Position numbers and translations under genes: made by a program. The notes under the pieces are model-generated. The model was not told where the DNA came from. It worked only from the letters and a program-made list of their open reading frames with translations, and did no database searches. 64,000 nt of DNA, taken from assembly GCA_023700805.1 (NCBI GenBank), contig JAMPYF010000015.1, positions 1 to 64,000 on the forward strand, read 5' to 3'. The stretch is from Sulfuritalea sp. Lineage in GTDB: Bacteria; Pseudomonadota; Gammaproteobacteria; Burkholderiales; Rhodocyclaceae. Positions 1 through 8,226 of this stretch are shown piece by piece. Position 1 is the stretch's first letter; each line of letters opens with the position of its first letter.

Positions 1-1
1 C

Positions 2-571
2 GAGCGCAACGAGATCCACGGCAGCGTCGAGAAGCTGGCGCAGGAGGCGGCGAAGCTGAGCCATCGCCGCGGCTTGCTGGAACTCAAGGCTTCCCAGGAC
101 GGCATCGTCAAGGATCTGGCGACCCACACCGCCGGCACGGTGGTGCAGCCCGGCACGGTGATGCTGACCCTGGTGCCGAAGAATGAGCTGCTCAAGGCCG
201 AGGTCCGGGTATCGAACGAGGACATCGGCTTCGTCCGTCCCGGCCAGCCGGTCAAGGTCAAGCTCGCGGCGTTTCCGTTCCAGAAATACGGCATGGTCGA
301 TGGCGTGGTCGAGCATGTCGGCGCCGATGCGCTCGATGCTGCTGCGCAGGACGCCGGTGCGGCCACTGCCGAGCGCCAGTCGGCCAAGCCGCTGACCTAC
401 AAGGCGCTGGTGTCCCTCAAGGCCATGAGCCTGGACGTGGAGGGCGAGCGCCTCGATCTGGGCGCCGGCATGCAGGCGGTGGCCGAGATATCCCTCGGCC
501 GCCGCTCGGTGATGGAATACCTGCTGTCACCGGTGCAGAAGGCCTGGCACGAGGCAGGCAGGGAGCGGTGA
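2..571 (+). CDS. HlyD-family type I secretion membrane-fusion protein, C-terminal part
   Basis: The reading frame is open from the window edge, so the N-terminus (cytoplasmic tail, membrane segment, first half of the coiled coil) is missing. What remains is the end of the coiled-coil hairpin, a lipoyl-like half domain (LKASQDGIVKDLATHTAGTVV), a beta-barrel stretch (EVRVSNEDIGFVRPGQPVKVKL) and the family's closing signature YLLSPVQKAWHEAGRER. HlyD proteins bridge an inner-membrane ABC exporter to a TolC-type channel during one-step secretion of RTX-like proteins. The ABC partner presumably lies upstream of the window. Confidence in the family is high because the C-terminal signature is nearly universal in HlyD/LktD-type adaptors. 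Confidence 0.9.
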   Translation, partial: ERNEIHGSVEKLAQEAAKLSHRRGLLELKASQDGIVKDLATHTAGTVVQPGTVMLTLVPKNELLKAEVRVSNEDIGFVRPGQPVKVKLAAFPFQKYGMVDGVVEHVGADALDAAAQDAGAATAERQSAKPLTYKALVSLKAMSLDVEGERLDLGAGMQAVAEISLGRRSVMEYLLSPVQKAWHEAGRER

Positions 572-593
572 AGGGGGCTTGCGCCGCGTTGTG

Positions 594-1151
594 TCAGAGT
601 GCCTTGCGCACGCTGATCACGCCGCGGATCTGGCCTTCCGCATAGCCGGTGGCGCGGTCGTTGGGGTAGTTCTGGCCGATAGCCGCCTTGACCGCCGGGC
701 TGAGTTGGTCGACCGGGCCGTGGCAGCTCAGGCATAGCGCCTGCACCGGCAGTGCCTTGACGAAGCGGTACTCGTTGCCGATTTTTTCGCCCTTCTCCAG
801 CTTGGCCGGAGATTCGCCCGCCGCCGCGCGCTTGTCGAAATCCTCCAGCGCGGCCTTTTCCCAGGCGTCGGGAATGGCCCTCGCGTCGTTCCTGGCCTTG
901 AGGCTGACGCGCTTGATCTTCCATCCGGTCTGCTGCGAGATCTCGCCGGCCATTTTCGGCGCCATGTCCTTGCACACCGGGATCGCGCCTTCGGCTCCGG
1001 ATTTCTTGATCTCGTCCTGCAGCGCGACGATGAGCTTGGGCGGCAGCGTGGTCGCCACCTTGCGCGCTTCCGTGAGCAGTGCCTCGTCGCTGGCAAGGGC
1101 CGTGGCAAAGGGCGCGATCAGCATTGCCGCGGCAAGCAGAAACTTCTTCAT
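594..1151 (-). CDS. Exported haem-binding DUF3365 (Tll0287-like) protein
   Basis: 185 residues with a clear Sec signal peptide (MKKFLLAAAMLIAPFATALA) and one c-type haem site, CLSCH, near residue 140. The arrangement, an alpha-helical front half followed by a single CxxCH and a short C-terminal strand region (GQIRGVISVRKAL), is that of the DUF3365/Tll0287 family, periplasmic haem proteins thought to sense redox state or a ligand. It is a single gene facing the HlyD gene tail to tail, with 22 bp between the stop codons. No partner kinase is adjacent, so a free-standing electron-transfer or sensing role is the most one can infer. Confidence 0.85.
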   Translation of the reverse strand: MKKFLLAAAMLIAPFATALASDEALLTEARKVATTLPPKLIVALQDEIKKSGAEGAIPVCKDMAPKMAGEISQQTGWKIKRVSLKARNDARAIPDAWEKAALEDFDKRAAAGESPAKLEKGEKIGNEYRFVKALPVQALCLSCHGPVDQLSPAVKAAIGQNYPNDRATGYAEGQIRGVISVRKAL

Positions 1152-1232
1152 GGATTTTCCTCCCGGTGATTGAGGAGGAGGATTGTCCGCAGCCTGTCGC
1201 GGCTAGGCCAATAGAATTATTTCAACCGGCGA

Positions 1233-1805
1233 TCAAGCCAGTCGTTGCAGCCGCTTTTCCAGCCGCGCCACGTCGTCGCGCAGCCGGTCGATATCCGCGG
1301 CAAACGCCGCGATATCCGCCTGGCGCGCGATCAGCGGCTGTTCCTCGGTGAAGTATTCGGCCAGGTTGGCGGCAAGATTCTGCGCCGCCTGCCGTTGCCA
1401 GGCCGCGAATTCGCGCGTGCCGCCGACGATGCGATGCGCCGCGATGTCGCCGACGATATTCGAGAGGTCTTCCTCGGCATCCCAGCGCAGGTTGCGGATC
1501 ACGAAACCCAGCGCCTCGGCGAATTCGGCCGAGCCCTCGATGCGCGCCGCGCGCATCACGGCATCCTTGCCCTGCAGCGCGAGCAGCGGCGTCGCCGCCG
1601 GCAGCGCGATGCTGACTTCGAGCACGGCGTCTGCGGCCGGGACGGAAATCGTGCCGTCCGCGCCGATCAAAAAAGCCGCCTCGAAAGGCGGCAGTTTGAT
1701 CTGGGCGGCGTGCCCGGCGAAGGGCGCGAGCTTTTCGCGCGCCCATGCCGCCTGCCCGAGCAGGTGATTGATCGCGGCTTGCAGCGGCGCGGGCAGGGCT
1801 TGCAT
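1233..1805 (-). CDS. ubiJ: Ubiquinone biosynthesis accessory factor UbiJ
   Basis: 190 residues with an SCP2-like lipid-binding domain in the first two thirds and a C-terminal helical tail ending DRLRDDVARLEKRLQRLA. UbiJ binds hydrophobic ubiquinone intermediates and organises the soluble Ubi complex. The N-terminal stretch (ALPAPLQAAINHLLGQ) and length fit UbiJ (about 200 residues). The assignment is strengthened by ubiE lying two genes upstream on the same strand, as in other proteobacteria where ubiE, ubiJ and ubiB cluster. ubiB is not present after ubiJ here; the next gene is an unrelated haem protein. The ATG at 1805 follows the preceding stop by 11 bp. Confidence 0.85.
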   Translation of the reverse strand: MQALPAPLQAAINHLLGQAAWAREKLAPFAGHAAQIKLPPFEAAFLIGADGTISVPAADAVLEVSIALPAATPLLALQGKDAVMRAARIEGSAEFAEALGFVIRNLRWDAEEDLSNIVGDIAAHRIVGGTREFAAWQRQAAQNLAANLAEYFTEEQPLIARQADIAAFAADIDRLRDDVARLEKRLQRLA

Positions 1806-1816
1806 GCGAGGAAAAC

Positions 1817-2752
1817 CTAGACCTGCTGGATGCCGGCGACATTCCAGCCGCGGCTGCCGTCGGTCGGCTTGACCAGGTGCCAGATCTCGGTGAAGGCTTG
1901 CGGCGCGGCGTTGGCTTCCTCGCGCAGCTGGCCGGAGAAGCGCACGCTGGCGATGTGGTGCTTGTCTTCGGTGACGACTTCGAGCAGCTCGGCGTCGAGC
2001 TGCATGACGTCGGTTTCCTGGCTTGCGCCGCCGCGCTCCTGATACTGCATCTGGATCTCGGCGAAGATTTCCGGCGCAGTGAATTGGCGGATGTCGTCCA
2101 TGTCGCCGCGGTCGTTGGCGGCCTGCAGGCGCACGAAATTGAGCTTGGCCTGGCGCAGGAAGCCTGCGACGTCGAAATCGGCGGGAATGTTGCCGCCGGC
2201 TGCGTTGGCCGCCGTGGCGCCAGCGCCAACTCCTGTGGCTTCGAACTGGGCGGGCTTGAAGTTCGTGGCATTGCCGGCACCGGCAGCGGCGTACTGCATG
2301 CCGGGCTGGGGCGTGCGCTTGCTCATCAGCCAGCGCACGACAAAGACCGCGGCCATGACCAGCGCCAGGATCAGCAGCATGTTGGCCATGCCTTCACCGA
2401 GGCCGAAATGCGAGAGCAGGGCGGCGATGCCGAGACCGGCGGCGAGGCCGGCCAGGGGGCCGAGGAAGCGGCTCATGCCGGCCGGCTTGGGCGCGGCGGC
2501 GGCAGGCGCCGCTGCGGCGGCCGGAGCGGCGGCCGGCTTGCCGGCCGTGGTCGGTGCCGTCGGCGCGGGACTGGCCTGACGCTGCATGCCGAAGGACTTG
2601 CTGCCGCCCAGCCGCCTGGCTTCGGCATCGGGAACCATCATGCCCAGACCCACCACGGCCGCGAACGCGGCAATCACTAGTCGTTTAGCTCCGGCCGCTG
2701 CGCTTAACGTCGATAAAGCCGACGTTAGCCTGCTCTGAAACTTCGTTTTCAT
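1817..2752 (-). CDS. Tim44-like domain membrane protein
   Basis: 311 residues starting at the ATG preceded by GGAGACGG; an in-frame upstream start is less likely because it lies before that ribosome site. Order: signal-like hydrophobic segment (residues 25-42), Ala/Pro-rich linker, two membrane segments around residues 95-145, then a C-terminal Tim44-like domain that ends in a Trp-rich strand (TEIWHLVKPTDGSRGWNVAGIQQV). Tim44-like domains bind membranes and in bacteria occur in proteins of unclear role. It is co-directional with ubiE (17 bp) and ubiJ (11 bp), a gene order common in betaproteobacteria. A copy of the dispersed repeat encodes TGVGAGATAA in the linker before the Tim44 domain. Confidence 0.8.
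   Translation of the reverse strand: MKTKFQSRLTSALSTLSAAAGAKRLVIAAFAAVVGLGMMVPDAEARRLGGSKSFGMQRQASPAPTAPTTAGKPAAAPAAAAAPAAAAPKPAGMSRFLGPLAGLAAGLGIAALLSHFGLGEGMANMLLILALVMAAVFVVRWLMSKRTPQPGMQYAAAGAGNATNFKPAQFEATGVGAGATAANAAGGNIPADFDVAGFLRQAKLNFVRLQAANDRGDMDDIRQFTAPEIFAEIQMQYQERGGASQETDVMQLDAELLEVVTEDKHHIASVRFSGQLREEANAAPQAFTEIWHLVKPTDGSRGWNVAGIQQV
2211..2235 (-). repeat. Dispersed VGAGDT repeat, copy 1
   Basis: On the minus strand this reads AGTTGGCGCTGGCG followed by CCACGGCG, one base off the family consensus (C for A in the AYA position). It lies in the linker of the Tim44-like gene in sense orientation and is read as VGAGAT. Confidence 0.85.
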
Positions 2753-2768
2753 TGTTTCCGTCTCCTCG

Positions 2769-3512
2769 TTAGAACTTGTAACCACGATGCAGCGCGACGA
2801 CGCCGGCTGTCAGATTGAATACTTCGACCCGTTCCAGCCCGGCTTGTTCCATCATGGCCTTGAGCGTGGCCTGGTCCGGGTGCATGCGGATCGATTCGGC
2901 GAGATAACGGTAGGACTCGGCATCCCCGGCGATCTTCTCGCCCAGCCAGGGCAGCAGCTTGAACGAGTAGGCATCGTAGGCCTTTTCCAGCGGTTTCCAC
3001 ACTTTGGAAAATTCGAGCACCAGCAGGCGTCCGCCGGGCCGCAGCACGCGGCGCATTTCGGCCAGCGCCCGGTCCTTGTGCGTCATGTTGCGCAGGCCGA
3101 AGGCCACGGTGACGATGTCGAAATGGTTATCCGGGAAGGGCAGTTTTTCCGCGTCGCACTGCGCCACCGGCGCCAGCACGCCCTCGTCGAGCAGGCGGTC
3201 GCGGCCGACGCCGAGCATCGCGTTGTTGATGTCGGTCAGCCAGACTTCGCCGCCGGTCTGGTCGAAGGCGCCGACGCGTTTGGCGAAGGCCGACGACAAG
3301 TCGGCGGTGCCGCCGGCCACGTCGAGCACGCGTTCGCCCGGCCGCGGCGCGGCGATCTCGATGGTGAATTTCTTCCACAGACGATGCAGCCCGGCCGACA
3401 TCAGGTCGTTCATCACGTCGTATTTCTGCGCGACCGAGGAGAACACGCCGGCGACGCGGCGGGCCTTTTCCTTCTCGTCTACCGTCTCGAAGCCGAAATG
3501 CGTTTCCGCCAT
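2769..3512 (-). CDS. ubiE: Demethylmenaquinone/2-polyprenyl-benzoquinol methyltransferase UbiE
   Basis: 247 residues. SAM-dependent C-methyltransferase that methylates the benzoquinol ring in ubiquinone synthesis and demethylmenaquinol in menaquinone synthesis. Visible signatures are the N-terminal [21 protein letters not shown], the SAM-binding motif [10 protein letters not shown] near residue 65, the post-I motif around [10 protein letters not shown], and the characteristic [24 protein letters not shown]. The C-terminus ([16 protein letters not shown]) is typical and complete. The stop of the upstream DUF971 gene is 2 bp from this start, so the two are very likely co-transcribed and translationally coupled. 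Confidence 0.97.
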   Translation of the reverse strand: MAETHFGFETVDEKEKARRVAGVFSSVAQKYDVMNDLMSAGLHRLWKKFTIEIAAPRPGERVLDVAGGTADLSSAFAKRVGAFDQTGGEVWLTDINNAMLGVGRDRLLDEGVLAPVAQCDAEKLPFPDNHFDIVTVAFGLRNMTHKDRALAEMRRVLRPGGRLLVLEFSKVWKPLEKAYDAYSFKLLPWLGEKIAGDAESYRYLAESIRMHPDQATLKAMMEQAGLERVEVFNLTAGVVALHRGYKF

Positions 3513-3513
3513 A

Positions 3514-3936
3514 TCAGTGTTTGCCGCAACCGCCGGCGGCCTTGGGTGGCAAGGTGGTCGAATCTATATCGCGGCTGGCCCCGGCCTTTTCAAGGCGCTC
3601 CAGGTATTCGGCCCAGAGCTCCTCATGGTTGGCGCCCAGGCGGTAGAGCAGGTCCCAGGAATAGATGCCGGTGTTGTGGCCGTCGGAGAAGGTCGGCTGC
3701 ACGGCGTAATTGCCGACCGCGTCGAGGGCGGTGATTTCGACGTTGCGCTTGCCGGTTTGCAGCGTCTCCTGGCCCGGGCCGTGGCCGCGGACTTCCGCGG
3801 ATGGGCTGTAGACGCGCAGGAACTCGGCGGGCAACTGGTAATGGCCGCCGTCGTCGAACGTCAGTTCGAGCATGCGCGACTTCTTGTGCAGGGTGATCTC
3901 GGTGGGGATCGGGGTCTTGGTGTCGAGACCGGACAT
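3514..3936 (-). CDS. DUF971 family protein
   Basis: 140 residues from the ATG that follows AAGAGGAGTTACC; the longer upstream reading frame has no ribosome site. The core ([17 protein letters not shown], then [15 protein letters not shown], then [24 protein letters not shown]) is the DUF971 fold, also found fused to gamma-butyrobetaine hydroxylase and next to Fe-S assembly or ApbC/Mrp genes. The C-terminus has GGCGKH with a single Cys. Function is not established. It precedes ubiE by 1 bp, an arrangement conserved in many betaproteobacteria, which hints at a link with ubiquinone or Fe-S metabolism. Confidence 0.85.
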   Translation of the reverse strand: MSGLDTKTPIPTEITLHKKSRMLELTFDDGGHYQLPAEFLRVYSPSAEVRGHGPGQETLQTGKRNVEITALDAVGNYAVQPTFSDGHNTGIYSWDLLYRLGANHEELWAEYLERLEKAGASRDIDSTTLPPKAAGGCGKH

Positions 3937-3991
3937 GGCGGTAACTCCTCTTGTAGGCCGGCTATCATAGCGCATACGACCGGTCGGATCG

Positions 3992-4025
3992 ATGTCACGG
4001 AATCGTCATCAAGCCGCAATAGACT
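3992..4025 (+). promoter_or_regulatory. Pho box and -10 element of phoBR
   Basis: TGTCA (3993-3997), six bases, then CGTCA (4004-4008) matches the two 11-base direct repeats of a PhoB site (CTGTCAT-A/T4-CTGTCA) with one mismatch in the second TGTCA. A -10-like TAGACT begins at 4020, ten bases after the box, which is the usual geometry of Pho-activated promoters where the box replaces the -35. It lies 29-62 bases before the phoB start, implying autoactivation under phosphate limitation. Confidence 0.7.
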
Positions 4026-4053
4026 GGCGTTTGTCCCTTTGCTTGGTAAGCCC

Positions 4054-4740
4054 ATGTCCGCAACGATACTGGTGGTTGAAGACGAACCGGCGATCCAGTC
4101 GCTGATCGAAGTCAATCTGCGCCGGGTCGGGCACGTCGTGCAGCTTGCCGCCGATGCCGAGACAGCGCGTCGGTTGGTGCAGCAGGCATTGCCCGATCTG
4201 GTGCTGCTCGACTGGATGTTGCCGGGCATGAGCGGCGTGGATTTTGCGCGCCTGTTGCGCAGCGAGGCACGCACCCGGCGCCTGCCCATCATCATGCTTA
4301 CCGCGCGCGCCGAGGAGCGCGACAAGATCGAAGGCCTCGAGCTCGGCGCCGACGACTACGTGACCAAGCCCTTCAGTCCGCGCGAGCTGGTGGCGCGCAT
4401 CAAGGCGGTGCTGCGCCGCCATGCCCCGCAGGCCACCGAGGACCAGGTGGAACTCGGCGGCCTGCGGCTCGATCCGGCCACCCACCGCATCACGGCCGGC
4501 AGCGTCGAGGTGAATCTCGGCCCCACGGAGTTCCGCCTGCTGCACTTTCTGATGACCCATCCGGAGCGCGTGCATGCCCGCGCGCAACTGCTCGACCAGG
4601 TCTGGGGCGACCATGTGTTTGTCGAAGAGCGCACCGTCGATGTGCATATCCGCCGCCTGCGCGCGGCGCTCGAGGCGAGCGGACACGACGGCCTGATCCA
4701 GACGGTGCGCGGCAGCGGCTACCGGATTTCGGCGGCGTGA
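4054..4740 (+). CDS. phoB: Phosphate regulon response regulator PhoB
   Basis: 228 residues: receiver domain (1-120) with the acidic pocket E9/D10, phosphoacceptor D53 in LLDWMLPG and the conserved K105 in TKPFSPRE, followed by a winged-helix DNA-binding domain whose recognition region reads VWGDHVFVEERTVDVHIRRLRAAL. Phosphorylated by PhoR when phosphate is low, it activates pst, phoA and similar genes. The GTG of phoR lies inside the last codons of phoB, and a Pho box sits directly upstream, so the pair is autoregulated. Length and both domains match PhoB closely; OmpR-type paralogues lack the WGDHVFVEERTVDVH match. Confidence 0.95.
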   Translation: MSATILVVEDEPAIQSLIEVNLRRVGHVVQLAADAETARRLVQQALPDLVLLDWMLPGMSGVDFARLLRSEARTRRLPIIMLTARAEERDKIEGLELGADDYVTKPFSPRELVARIKAVLRRHAPQATEDQVELGGLRLDPATHRITAGSVEVNLGPTEFRLLHFLMTHPERVHARAQLLDQVWGDHVFVEERTVDVHIRRLRAALEASGHDGLIQTVRGSGYRISAA

Positions 4741-6041
4741 ATGCCATCTTCTCCGAGCTGCTGACGGCCATCGCGCTGGCGGCCCTGGCGGCGCTGGTTG
4801 GCTGGTTCGCGGCGGGCGAGCACGGCGCGTCGCTGCTGTTGCTGGGCGCGATCGGTTTCTTCTTCCTGCGCCAGTTGTGGATGGTGCTGCGGCTGATCCG
4901 CTGGGCCGGCTGCCCGCTGGGAACGCCCACGCCGAGCGCCAGCGGCGCCTGGGGCGCGGCCTTCGAGGCCTTGCACCGGCGTGCCCGGCTCGCCAGCGCC
5001 GAACGCGAGCATGCGACCGAGGAACTGGCGCGCTTTCGCCGCGCCGCCGAAGCCCTGCCCGACGGCGTGATGATCCTCGATGGTCGTCGCAGCATCGAGT
5101 GGATGAACCTGCACGCCGAAGTCTGTCTCGGCCTCAAGGCATCGGTCGATACCGGCAGTTGCATCACCCACCTGCTGCGCGAGCCGGAATTTCGCGACTA
5201 CCTCGACAACCCCGACCATCGCGGCGTGCCGCTGGAACTGCACACCCAGCGCAATCCGGGCCGCAATCTGCAGATCCAGGCCGCGCCCTTTGCCGCCGGG
5301 CGCACCTTGCTGCTGGTGCGCGACGTGACGCAATTGCAGAAGCTGGCGACGATGCGGCGCGATTTCGTCGCCAATGTCTCGCATGAACTGAAGACGCCGC
5401 TGACCGTCACGCTCGGTTTTGTCGAAACGGCGCTGGATGCCTTGCACGACACGCCCTCGCAGGAGCTTGCGCAGTATCTGCAGACCGCGGCCGAACAGGC
5501 GCGGCGCATGCAGCAACTGATCGACGATCTGCTGACCTTGTCGGCGCTGGAAACCGATTCGCCGCCGCCGCTCGACGATCCGATCGAAGCGGCCGCCCTG
5601 CTGGCCGATGTGTTCCAGGAAATCCAGGTGCTCTCGGCCGGGCGGCATCGCCTCACGCTGGAGAACCAGGGACCGCGCGGTCTCCTGGGCAGTGCGCGCG
5701 AGCTGCGCTCGGCCTTTGCCAACCTGGCCGGGAACGCCGTGCGCTACACCCCCGAAGGCGGCGAGATCGCGCTGCGCTGGAGCGCGGAGGGCGAGGCCGG
5801 CGGGCGGTTTTCAGTACGCGACAGCGGCATCGGCATCGCCCGCGAACATCTGCCGCGCCTGACCGAGCGCTTTTACCGCGTGGACCGCGGCCGCTCGCGC
5901 GAGGCCGGCGGCACCGGGCTTGGCCTTGCCATCGTCAAGCACGTGCTGGAGCGGCATCAGGCGGTGCTGCAGATCGACAGCGAACCGGGGCGTGGCTCCA
6001 CCTTCAGCGCGGTGTTCCCGCCGCACCGGGTTCAGTCGTAG
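4737..6041 (+). CDS. phoR: Phosphate regulon sensor histidine kinase PhoR
   Basis: 434 residues, starting with GTG that overlaps the phoB stop by 4 bases. Two membrane segments lie at residues 9-26 and 32-50 with almost no periplasmic loop, as expected for PhoR, which senses phosphate through the Pst transporter and PhoU rather than by a periplasmic domain. A PAS domain (about 100-200) precedes the dimerisation domain with phosphoacceptor H216 in VSHELKTPLTV and an ATPase domain with NAVRYTPEGG, DSGIGI and GTGLGLAIVKHV. The 3' end overlaps the convergent downstream gene by 10 bp. Confidence 0.95.
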   Translation: MNAIFSELLTAIALAALAALVGWFAAGEHGASLLLLGAIGFFFLRQLWMVLRLIRWAGCPLGTPTPSASGAWGAAFEALHRRARLASAEREHATEELARFRRAAEALPDGVMILDGRRSIEWMNLHAEVCLGLKASVDTGSCITHLLREPEFRDYLDNPDHRGVPLELHTQRNPGRNLQIQAAPFAAGRTLLLVRDVTQLQKLATMRRDFVANVSHELKTPLTVTLGFVETALDALHDTPSQELAQYLQTAAEQARRMQQLIDDLLTLSALETDSPPPLDDPIEAAALLADVFQEIQVLSAGRHRLTLENQGPRGLLGSARELRSAFANLAGNAVRYTPEGGEIALRWSAEGEAGGRFSVRDSGIGIAREHLPRLTERFYRVDRGRSREAGGTGLGLAIVKHVLERHQAVLQIDSEPGRGSTFSAVFPPHRVQS

Positions 6042-7696
6042 AAGTTGCAGCGCTCGAATTCGATGCCCCGGTCGAGCACGCGGAACAGCTTGAGCACCTG
6101 CAGTTTCTGATCGACCATGACTTCGACGCTGCGGTCGATGCGGAATGTGCCGGCGGCAAGGACCACGCTGGCCGGCTCCTTGAGTGCGTCGATCGCCGGC
6201 AGGAGGAATCCCTGCCGCCAGTTGCCGCGGACTCCGCCCGCATCCATGGTGCGCACCGCCGCCGGGCGGGGTTCGCCCGGGAACAACTGGATGCCGGCCA
6301 CCAGCCAGTCGTCGCCTTCGCGCAGCGCCCAGCGCACATTGCCGAGGGCGAAATAACGGGCGTCGGCGGTCCGCGCGGCAACCATCATCCCGGCGCCGAT
6401 GCGCACGCCATTCTTGAGCGTCCGCTTCAGGCGCAGGCCGACAGCCGATTCGTCGAGCACACGCCAGTTCTCGAGCTGCGTATCGCCTTTCTCCTCCGCG
6501 GCTGCGGTGCGATGACTGCGATCGCCGAAGGTCTCGAATTCCTCGCGTTCGCGACGCAGCGTCGTGTCGTCCTTGGAGGGCGCACGGAAGGCCTGGCCGC
6601 CGGAGAGATGGAAGTGCACGGTGTCGAAACCGGCAATGAGGCTGCAATCGGTGTTGGCGCTGTGCCGCTCGTGGCGGCGTTCGGCACCGCCCTTGCACCA
6701 GCGCTGCAGCACGTGCAGCAGCAACTGGCCGGCCGCCGGCTGGGTGACGTCGTCGCCAAGCTGCAGGTCGGCCGGAGCCCGGCCTTGCTCCAGCAGCGTG
6801 ATGCGGGCCACCAGGCTCTTCCTGAGTTCGGTGGTTTCCAGCCAGCGACCGCCCTCGGCCGGGTGCGGCACATAGCTCGCCGGCAGATCCGATTCAAGGT
6901 CGACCCACAGCGGTACGGCACGGTTGCGAATGTCCTCCGGCGGGACCTTGAGCAGCACCAGTTTGCCGCCCCAGCGGCGGGCCCAGCGCGCCACCCAGCC
7001 CAAGTGGCGGGTTGCCAGTTCGTAGACATTGGCGGTGCTCAGCAGGTTGCATTCGGCATAGGCGGCGAGCGCGCTGGTATGGGCTTTGCCATGACGCACC
7101 GAATCCCTCACGCTGTGGCCTGCGACGCCGAGGGTTTCCGCGGCGAAGAATATATGGTGCAGTTGCTTCCAGTAGGCGGCAGTCGGCAGTTGCCCGCTGC
7201 GACAGAGATCGAGCTGCCAGTCGCCGAATACCGAGAGCGTGCGCTGGGCCAGGGTGGCGGCCAGCGCCGCCTGCTCCGGGTCGGCGGCGCACAGTGCGCG
7301 CAGTTCGAGCAGGGCCGGCATCGAGAAGGCGCCGCCACTGTCCGAACAGAAGGCATCGAAGCAACGCAGGTAGCCCAGCGACAACATGTGCCAGACGCTC
7401 AGCGTGGTATCCAGCGCCGCCTGTTCGTGCGGCGCGAAGGGCAGGGGTTTGGCGGCGAACTTTGCCGCCGCATCCTCCTGCACCTCGCTCAGCGGGCGGC
7501 GCAGGGCCTCGAGTATGGCGAAGCGTTCGCCGGCCGGCAGGCTGTAGCGATGCAGCAGGCTGAGCTGGCGCAGGAACATCGATTGTGCCTGCACGGCATT
7601 GGCCATGGGCACCTTGAGCAGCCAATCCTTGCAGCCGGCCGCGTCGAGAAAGGCTGGGCTCTGTTCGGTTCCGGTGGGCGGCAGATCAAAATTCAT
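6032..7696 (-). CDS. Large conserved protein with PilZ-like C-terminal signature
   Basis: 554 residues, no signal peptide or clear membrane segment. The first 320 residues are helical and rich in Ala/Leu and I do not recognise a domain there. From about residue 335 a possible c-di-GMP-binding PilZ signature appears: RRHER (RxxxR) and, about 85 residues later, LDESAVGLRL (DxSxxG). The spacing is longer than in a simple PilZ domain because a charged insert (FETFGDRSHRTAAAEEKGD) lies between. Binding to c-di-GMP is therefore an inference. It is translationally coupled to the following HIT gene (ATGA overlap) and its stop overlaps phoR tail to tail. Confidence 0.55.
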   Translation of the reverse strand: MNFDLPPTGTEQSPAFLDAAGCKDWLLKVPMANAVQAQSMFLRQLSLLHRYSLPAGERFAILEALRRPLSEVQEDAAAKFAAKPLPFAPHEQAALDTTLSVWHMLSLGYLRCFDAFCSDSGGAFSMPALLELRALCAADPEQAALAATLAQRTLSVFGDWQLDLCRSGQLPTAAYWKQLHHIFFAAETLGVAGHSVRDSVRHGKAHTSALAAYAECNLLSTANVYELATRHLGWVARWARRWGGKLVLLKVPPEDIRNRAVPLWVDLESDLPASYVPHPAEGGRWLETTELRKSLVARITLLEQGRAPADLQLGDDVTQPAAGQLLLHVLQRWCKGGAERRHERHSANTDCSLIAGFDTVHFHLSGGQAFRAPSKDDTTLRREREEFETFGDRSHRTAAAEEKGDTQLENWRVLDESAVGLRLKRTLKNGVRIGAGMMVAARTADARYFALGNVRWALREGDDWLVAGIQLFPGEPRPAAVRTMDAGGVRGNWRQGFLLPAIDALKEPASVVLAAGTFRIDRSVEVMVDQKLQVLKLFRVLDRGIEFERCNFYD

Positions 7697-8136
7697 GGCG
7701 TGTCAGTCAGGGTCGAGAGTTCGGTTTTCAGGGCTTGCTGCAGACGGGTGCCGCCGACAGCGGGGCGGGGCTTGGCGTTGCGTTGCGCCGCGGCCCAGAT
7801 TGGCGCCGGAAAGTGGCTGTCGTCGCGCCAGCGCGGGATAACGTGCCAATGCAGGTGCGGAACCAGGTTGCCCAGGCTGGCGAGGTTGATCTTGTCCGGC
7901 TCGACGATCGTGCGCAGGGCGCGTTCGGTAGCCAGCACCACATCCATGACGCGATGCGCGTCGCCGGCGCTGAGGCTGCTCATTTCAGCGACATGTTGCC
8001 GGCAGATGACGCGACAGTAGCCGGGGAAGGCCGCCCCCTCGGCGCCGCCCACGCGCACCACGCGGCAAACATCGTCCTCCCACAGCAGTTCGCCGCCGGG
8101 ACCCGCACACAGTTCGCAATCCTGGTTAGTCGCCAC
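7693..8136 (-). CDS. HIT family nucleotide hydrolase/transferase
   Basis: 147 residues with the histidine-triad motif HLHWHVIPRW (residues 94-98 hold the triad) and an N-terminal CELC pair that may bind zinc. HIT proteins hydrolyse dinucleotide or nucleoside phosphoramidate bonds through the middle/last His. The Cys pair and the HLHWH form fit the bacterial DUF/HIT branch close to diadenosine tetraphosphate hydrolases. It is the upstream gene of the pair; its stop overlaps the start of the PilZ-like gene by 4 bases, so the two are probably one operon. Substrate is unknown. Confidence 0.85.
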   Translation of the reverse strand: MATNQDCELCAGPGGELLWEDDVCRVVRVGGAEGAAFPGYCRVICRQHVAEMSSLSAGDAHRVMDVVLATERALRTIVEPDKINLASLGNLVPHLHWHVIPRWRDDSHFPAPIWAAAQRNAKPRPAVGGTRLQQALKTELSTLTDTP

Positions 8137-8226
8137 CGGACAAGCATAGCGCCAATCGGCGGCTCTGTGCGAGCGCGATCGGACAGGCAGTGAAGTGCGT
8201 CACCGCTTGCAGCAGGCGCGTCGCGC

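Noticed and set aside
1655..1680. GADGT coding segment in ubiJ (minus strand GATCGGCGCGGACGGCACG) as a possible repeat copy
   Set aside because: Too many mismatches in the core AGTTGGCGCTGGCG.
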